Both the position numbers and the translations under genes were made by a program. This document shows, in pieces, positions 52,001-61,000 of a DNA stretch of 64,000 nucleotides (the stretch's first letter is position 1; the number at the start of each line of letters is the position of its first letter). Source of the DNA: Nemertoderma westbladi (taxonomy: Eukaryota; Xenacoelomorpha; Nemertodermatida; Nemertodermatidae); NCBI GenBank assembly GCA_032718475.1, contig JAUCBJ010000519.1, forward strand, positions 1 to 64,000. The letters run 5' to 3'. Under the pieces are notes generated by a model. It was not told the origin of the DNA. It did no database searches and saw only the letters and a program-made list of their open reading frames with translations.

Positions 52001-55000
52001 CAACATTTTAATGTGCTTTCGTCTGGCACACCGCCAATCGGCATACGGTGGCTACCCATTGGCTGAGATCAAGTCGTACAGCCAATACGAGTTAGCGAGT
52101 CGACCCAAATGGGACCAAGCTCGTCACCCATTGGCTGATTACTGCGCCAATGGGAGCGATCGGTCTCCGTGTCGGGTGGAGGAGGGCTGGTGTCGGCGGC
52201 ACGATAAACGGGCGATTAGAAAACCAACATCGGTGATTCGTAAGAAAGTTAAACTGCGAGAAATCGTAAATGAGGAGCCGGTACTGAACGGGGGGATATT
52301 CGATGAGCCAGTTACCGGTTACAGACAGGAGACTGATGGACTGCAATGTGAACCAATTACTGGGGTTACCTATATGGAAGAATTCATTATCCAATCAGAT
52401 ACCCCCAATGGATTATTGCGCTGCTCACCGCCGCCAATAGAAAATTCGCGTAAAAAAGAAAATGTTAAAGTTTTAGAAGAAAATCAGAACATTGATATTC
52501 TAGAACCGTTGTTTGCGGCAACTAATATATATAAACCTATAGAAAATTCGCGTAAAAAAGAAAATGTTAAAGTTTTAGAAGAAAATCAGAACATTTATAT
52601 TCTAGAACCGTTGTTTGCGGCAACTAATATATATAAACCTATAGAAAATTTGCGATTAAGTAATGGTGAATGTATGAAAAATACAGATACCGTTAGTGAT
52701 GTGTATCAGAACGTCACTGATACACAAAGGAACGCTACTGATACACAAAGGAACGCCTCTGATACACAAAGGAACGGTAGTGATACACAAAGGAACGCTA
52801 CTGATACACAAAGGAACGCTACTGATACACCAAGGAACGCCACTGATACACAAAGGAACGCCACTGATACACAAAGGAACGCCTCTGATACACCAAGGAA
52901 CGCCACTGATACAAGAAGGAACGGTAGTGATACACAATGGAACGGTACTGGTACACAATGGAACGGTACTAGTACACAAAGGAACGCTACTGGCACACAA
53001 AGGAATTTTACTGGTACACAAATGAAGGGTACTGGTACACAATGGAACGGTAGTGGCACACAATGGAACGGTACTGGTGCACAAAGGAACGGTACTGATG
53101 TGTATCAGAATGTTAATGATACCTGGCGGAATGGAATTATTTGTTTCATATTACATATGTAGTTGTAGTGCTGCTTCAAACATTGATGTATTTGAATTTT
53201 TGTAGATAGGCCTACTGTAGTTTTTTACATGACCCTTCTTACCTTATCTGTAGTACTACTGTAGCAATTGTATATATCTTCATAGTATATATATTTTATT
53301 GTTATGCTAATGTTGAAATTTCTTTTGTACGGTTATATTTCATTCGCATTAAAAAAAATAAAAAAGTTTAGAAGAAGAAAATAGCATCTTAGAATGTTAG
53401 CAAAAAAGCTGACAGAAATAGTTGAAATCTAGAGAATAACTAGTACCCGGTAATATAATAGGTCACGTGTTACTAACTTGATCTTATGATACTACTACTA
53501 CTACTACAACAATCGGCATGCTGCAATGCAGCAGCATTATATATATTACATATATATTAAGAATGCTGTGACGCGGCTGGTCGACAAAATTGCACCGCCA
53601 CAACTCCCTATCACCCATGACATTTGCTAGATCTTTCGCATCTTCAAGGCCAGTGTTCTTTAAGATGCGTCTCAAGAAAGTCATGGGCTGTCCACCATGC
53701 TGAACACCTACTGTCCCCCTTTCTTTGATTGATTCGCGGTGTGGTTAAATTTATCAAATACTGATTTTGTGATACAGTCGCTCAATTTTAATTTGTATCT
53801 CATAACTGGGCCTCGTGTTGCGCGAAGGTCCCACGAACGTGTTTTTACCGTAATCATCTTAATTAAATAATTAACTGCTCTTATCTTATCAACTTGGAAC
53901 TTGGAAAATTTATAAACTTTTGCCAAACAACATGTGTACCAAGTTTGGATAGATTTCATCGAGGATTGGCTGAGTTATTAACGTTTAAAATTGAACACTG
54001 CAAAAAAAGCGACAGAACGACAGGTTGATTAATGGTACCCCTACGCTAAGGCTCACTCACTTCGTGGCTCGCCCCACAGAACGACAGGTTGATTAATGGT
54101 ACCCCTACGCTAAGGCTCACTCACTTCGTGGGCGCCCCACATAACGACAGGATGATTAATGGTACCCCAACGCTAAGGCTCACTCACTTCGTGGCTCGCC
54201 CCACAGAACGACAGGTTGATTAATGGTACCCCTACGCTAAGGCTCACTCACTTCGTGGGCGCCCCACAGAACGACAGGTTGATTAATGGTACCCCTACGC
54301 TAAGGCTCACTCACTTCGTGGCTCGTCCCACAGAACGACAGGTTGATTAATGGTCCCCCTACGCTAAGGCTCACTCACTTCGTGGCTCGCCCCACAGAAA
54401 GACAGGTTGATTAATGATACCCCTACGCTAAGGGTCACTCACTTCGTGGCTCGCCCCACAGAACGACAGGTTGATTAATGGTACCCCTACGCTAAGGCTC
54501 ACTCACTTCGTGGCTCGCCCCACAGAACGACAGGTTGATTAATGGTACCCCTACGCTAAGGTTCACTCACTTCGTGGCTCGCCCCACAGAACGACAGGTT
54601 GATTAATGGTACCCCTACGCTAAGGCTCACTCACTTCGTGGCTCGCCCCACAGAACGACAGGTTGATTAATGGTACCCCTACGCTAAGGCTCACTCACTT
54701 CGTGGCTCGCCCCACAGAACGACAGGTTGATTAATGGTACCCCTACGCTAAGGCTCACTCACTTCGTGGCTCGCCCCACAGAACGACAGGTTGATTAATG
54801 GTACCCCTACGCTAAGGCTCACTAAATTCGTGGCTCGTCCCACAGAACGACAGGTTGATTAATGGTACCCCTACGCTAAGGCTCACTCACTTCGTGGCTC
54901 GCCCCACAGAACGACAGGTTGATTAATGGTACCTCTACGCTAAGGCTCACTCACTTCGTGGCTCGCCCCACAGAACGACAGGTTGATTAATGGTACCCCT

Positions 55001-58000
55001 ACGCTAAGGCTCACTCACTTCGTGGCTCGCCCCACAGAACGACAGGTTGATTAATGGTACCTCTACGCTAAGGCTCACTCACTTCGTGGCTCGCCCCACA
55101 TCTATAGGACATAGGCAGGCAGGCACTACTACTACAGTGTAAAGTGACTAATAAGCCAGCTTGCTTATTATTTATCTCGCAAAATGATTACCTGGAGTAT
55201 TTAATCATATTCTTTAGAATCATTAGCTAAATAATTTATTTGAGGTGTTGACCTTATAAATTAATATTTCAGTATCAATACTATCGGCATAAGGTAAGTT
55301 TTAATAATTTTAACAAATTTGGTTGCATTCACATTAAGAGGGCGGTTGAAGCGAGGGAGGGAACTTTCCTCTCTTCTGTGATTTATTCTTATTGGCGGTT
55401 TGGTTAAATTTCTTATTTATTTATTTAAATTTTTTAAGTACCGATTTTGAGATAGAATTGCTCAATTTTAATCTGTATCTGATAACTGAGCCTCGTTCTG
55501 CGCGAAGGGGCTGTGGGGGGGGGGGGGGGGGGGGGATGTGAAGGGACAATGGGCAGGATACTACTGTTACAATATATACTCCATTTTTTTTTATAATTGT
55601 AACCCTATTTTGGAATTCTTGTACGGTAATGGCAATTACCTGATGGAAAAAAAGATAAATAAAAAAAACAACACGGAGGGAAACTGCAAGGAAAGCCTCT
55701 GTGGATGGAACCTCCCTCCTCCGCTGTGCAATACGCTCTGGACAACCCATTCAAGTGACCGACCACGAACAGCATCTACGGGAGGGAATCAAGGATCAAT
55801 CCACGGTGCAGGCTGCCAAATACACAGGAGGCAGCAGTCTCAGCGCTCTCGCCAGCCCGCAAACAAACTGTCCAGCGTGCTGTATGATGATTCTAATGAA
55901 TTTCGGGAAAGACTGGCCCTGAGGTATGGTCTCACACCGCCGGGTCTTCCAGCGAAGTGCGAAGGTTGTGGAGATGCATTTTCCACCTCACATGCTCTAA
56001 GCTGCAAGTCTGACGGGTTGATTATTATGCGCCATGATGAGGTGCGGGAGGTCTTTGGGGACCTCATCGCCGAGGTGGCCGGCAGCTCCAGCGTGGAGCG
56101 CGAGGTGACCCTCTCCCGAGGGCACCAGGGCCAGGGGGAGTGCGGGCAGACCTGGTTGCACGGGGGGTCTGGTGGGTGAACCAACGAGTCGCGTCGTTTG
56201 ACATAGCCGTTATTAATGCGGACGCAACTTCATACACTCAAACCAACCGTTCGACGGAGTCCCTTCCTTGACGCGCGCTGTCGCCTCAAGAAGATCCACT
56301 ACAGGTATGTCTGTGAGGAGCGGAGGATCAAATTTACACCATTAGTGGGCACCACCGATGGCATCTGGTGCACCGAGACCCAGATTCTAATCCGCCATCT
56401 CGCAGAAACGCTTGTCACTAAGCGGGATGGCATGAGTGACAGGGGTCTCGCGTATTGGGGGTCATTCGGCCTTCGCTCCAGCTCCCTCTGCCTGCGAGGG
56501 GGTCGACGACCTTGGCGTGGCCTAGGGTTTGGTGATGGTGCAGGGTTACGGAGCTACAATCTGGCCGGGCAATTCTAATGACGTAGTAGATGGCGCCATA
56601 ACAATGGACGACGAACTCAAATCTAGAGATGCATGACTTCCTGTTATAGATGATACTTCCGGCTGAACTCGTACACTAACTATAAATTTAACTGGTTGAA
56701 TTATTAATGTGCTATTTAATTAAGCAAAGTGTAGTATTTTTTTAATACCATTAACAATGCAATGTCGTTGGATTAATAAAAATAATAAAAAAGATAAATT
56801 GGAATTTGAAATGAAAATGTGTGGCGTCACATAGAAAGGGTTCAAATACCAAAAAAATCGATTTTCACTTTTTTAACGATTCTGGTACGAAATTTAACGG
56901 AGAATCTGAAACGGAAAACCGCAACTCGACATCTTTTGTCGTTTTCGAAATATTGGCAAAATAAATACAACTAGTACTTTTCGTCTGAGAAAACCAAAAA
57001 TGTGTTTAAATTTTAAATTTTTTAAAACGGCTAGTTTGATAGCGCTTTTTTGTGTATGTGGGTTTTCGAAGCCGCTGAATCCGATGGTAATATTTTTGAA
57101 CTGATGCAACCAATGCCTGACTTGTTTTTTTCACTACTAGCACTTTTCATCAAAGAACCAAATTTTTAAATTTTCTAAAACGGCTAGTTTGATAGCGATT
57201 TTTTGTGTATGTGGTTTTTCGAAGCCACTGAATCCAATGGTGACATTTTTGAACAGATGCAACTATTCCATGGCTTGTTTTTTTTTTCACTACCAGGATG
57301 TTTCATATTTTTCAAAATAAAGTAAAATAAACACTAAAACCAGGATACAATATAAAATTCCATGTTCAAATCAATTCAATGTTAGTAATCAATAACATAC
57401 CGCAGGGAGACAGGTAGAGAAGCAATAATGTTATGTCGATGTGAACACAGAGTAATCCTATGAATTTTAGGCCCTTTGATTGGTTGATTACTACTACTAG
57501 TATCGGCATGCTGCCTTGCAGCTGCATTTTTAAGAATGCTGTGCAGGCTTGTCGACAAAATTGCGCCGCCACAACTACCTATCACCCATGACATTTGCTA
57601 GATCATCCGCATCTTCCAGACCAGTGTCCTTTAAGATGCGTCTCAAGAAAGTCATGGGCTGTCCACCATGCTTATTCACTCCATGAGGCTGCCAAAGTAC
57701 AAGATTATGCACTGGCTGGTCCTCACGGCGAAAGCAATGTCCTGCAAAGCGGAGGCGATTTTGTTCTAGTGTCAAGCTTGGGGAACCAATGGGACACCTC
57801 CAATGTTATATAGTGTCTGGTAGGAGATGTGTGCATTGTACTTGACTCAATGAACCCGGCGTAGCATTCTTGTGAATGTGCCATCCAGAGATTTGGTGTC
57901 CTCAGCAGTTAGAGCCCAGCATGGACTCCCATAGAGGAGTACTGGAACTACTGCTGCTCTAAATAATCGGACCTTAAGTTTCTGATTAATTCTCGGTGAC

Positions 58001-61000
58001 TTCCACCGGGTTGATTACATAAGAATAAGGAAGGCTGTAAGTATTGATTGGCTGTATTGTTTAGAAAGGAGCCTGTAAGGGATTTCTATATCATACAAAT
58101 ATTGTATAAAGTACAGTAATGGTACTAGGCAGGAGAAGATATACCCCATGCGGCATTGGAGGGTATTTGAACTGATTAAAATCATTTACATGGGATCCTC
58201 TTGGTGGTGCTTGAGAGAAGTAGAAGTAGAAAAGAAGTAGTGACGCTGTGATGGGTTACATGTCACATAATATTGCATGGTAGTTTTATACTTATAATTA
58301 TTTTATAAATGAAACTTCAATTTTGCATTAATATTGCTCGTCCTGATTAACACGTGCTGTTTTGATATGTCGTTTTTTGAATTCATCTCAAAAAGTAGAA
58401 CATTTTTAAAAAAAAATTTTAATTTCGACATCTTTTAAGTGTATTTTTCTGAAAAAAGGAATTTTCGAAAAAAAAAATTTTGAAACACGTTTTCTGCAAA
58501 ATCACTTTTCTGAGGATTGAGCCCTTTCTATGTGACGCCACACATATTCAATGTGACTTTTGTTACATGATGTCAATTTAAGGGGGGTATCAACCCAGGC
58601 GACTGTAAGATTTTCCAATTTTCTGAAAACTTTTGAAATTTTTTTTTTCTTCTACTTTTGTGGTTTCATAGAAGGGCTTTTTCATGTGGTGACATCGGTT
58701 TCTACCATTGAATAATTTTCCACCACAAAACAGAACTTTTCAACAACATAATTTATTGATTATATTCATGACTCTCTTTATAAAACAACCTTTTTCTCAG
58801 TTTGCCGATTTTGACTTTTTTCATCACTAAATTCCCTACTACTTTTTTATTTTTCATTCAATTTTTATCAAACATATACCAAAATGTTCAGCATCTATAG
58901 GGCTACAATCGTGAGTATTGGTTTTGTAAAAAAATGTCCATTTTAATGTTCTATGATCCATTATGTAACTGCTTCTCTTTGTCTATCTCAAAATATATGA
59001 TGCCCGATCGGCCTCACAGGCGTCAGTTATCTCCTGTCTGTCCGGCTGCCTGTCTCACCCCCTACTGGAGAGAGAGCAGCCAACAATTCTTTGAGTCCCT
59101 TTCCTAGTGACCTTTCTGGCCCAAACCCTGGGTCACCAGGGAGGCCAGATTGTGAGAGGGAGAGGGATTCTGGAGTTGGAGGCTACTCTCATGTTCCACC
59201 CCGACCAACAAAGCCATTGGTGATTCTAAGGCAACCAACTGCACATGCAGCATTGGACAAAATAGACCAAATCTCTAACCGCATCATCCGTTGTCACTTC
59301 TCATGTTCTGGAAGACGGGCTAAGAAGTTTCATAAGGTGGTTCTGATTGTGTGCTACTGATATTGTGTGCGATTGAGGTGGAAAATTTCTACCATAATCT
59401 ACAAGCAGCCACTGATGGAGTGGATCAGCATGCATTCTAAACATTCCTGGGAGACTTTAATGAAAGTCTGCATCAATCACCTACATCGGCCTGGGTCTAT
59501 AGCAATAGTGTTGACCGAAATTCCGTCCATCTTCAGGATTTTATCTCTGGAAATGGATTGTTTTCGGCTGGAACCCAGTTCAAGAAGCGAACTGGAAAGC
59601 TATGGACTCATAGTGGACCCAGTGGTCACAAACAATAGACCATATTCTGTTTCGTAGGAAATACAGGAGCTCTATACAAGACTGTAATGCATTTACACTT
59701 CGACCCTTCTCCAGTGATCACCGCGTTACCTTAGACAACTATTTGTTTCAAGGATTGAAACTTGCTACACCTCAACTGATGTGCTACATCACATTAGAAC
59801 CGCGTTTAATGTCACAGTAGAGAAATGCGAACAGATAGCAACTCGGTTTAATTCGTACAACTCATTCGTTGTAACTTGTCGACAGGAAGCGTCAGATAAG
59901 CTACTGAGTGACACAAATCTCCACCTCTGGCCAGAAGGCGTCATTGCTCATTACTGGTCAGGTCCAAGAAATCCGCGATTTCCTACTGATACATCTATTG
60001 GAAAAAAACAACAATCCTGCGTATATTCCTTCTTCGAATATCTCTACAAGTACTACTACAAAAGATACCGGTACTGGCGCTCAACTGGGTAGTAATAACC
60101 ACGACAGATTGGGTTTGGAAGAGGGAACATCCACCTTCTACAGCCTCAGCTGAGAAGGTTGTATTAGTCACGGATGATGACATCGTCCAAGTGAGCGATC
60201 CTCCGCCTGTTAGCCTCAGTTCCAACATCTACAATCATCTTTCTTCGGAATAGTCTGCGCCGTCTCTAGTAACAATAATCAACATTATGAACACAACGGT
60301 AGAAATCGCATCATATAATACAAATTCCATTCGAACAGCTTCTAGTAGATACACCATACAAAATTTGCTATCTACGTGTGATGTTCTGTTTCTACAAGAA
60401 CACATGCTGCCATAACAAGATATTGCATATCTACACTCTATAGACTCAGATTTTTCAGCTTCTGGAAGCTCTCCAGTGGATCTTAGTAACGGTATTCTAC
60501 GTGGGCGACCTTTTGGAGGCCTAGCTGTGTTGTGGAGAAAAACTTTAAAAGAGTCCTTCAGTATACTAGATAAGTCTGACCCCAGGCTAATGATAGCTGA
60601 GCTGAAGCTTAACTCGGGGGAATCAGTTATACTGGTAAATGTATATCTGCCGTTTGAATGCTCTGACAACGCAGATCTTTACATGGAATACTTTGGTAAA
60701 ATACAATCAATTTCACGTGCGCGAGGTTCGAATCATTTATTATTTCTTGGAGACTTCAATGCCGATATCTACCGCACCTTCTACTGCCATCTACTGGAGC
60801 TATGTCAGGAGGAAGGGCTCTTGATTGTGGTCACTGAGCGTCTGACTAAATCTACATTTACTTATGTAAACCAAATATCAATCCACATCGTGGTTAGATC
60901 ACTGCCTTGTTTCGGAGGGGCTGAACCAACACATATCGAAGATAGACGTTCGCTATGACCTCGCTATAAACGACCATATTCCCCTTGTTGTAACTGTGGA

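Noticed and set aside
54011-55100. CRISPR-like appearance of the regular arrays
   Set aside because: Units are contiguous with no unique spacers, and the context is eukaryotic.
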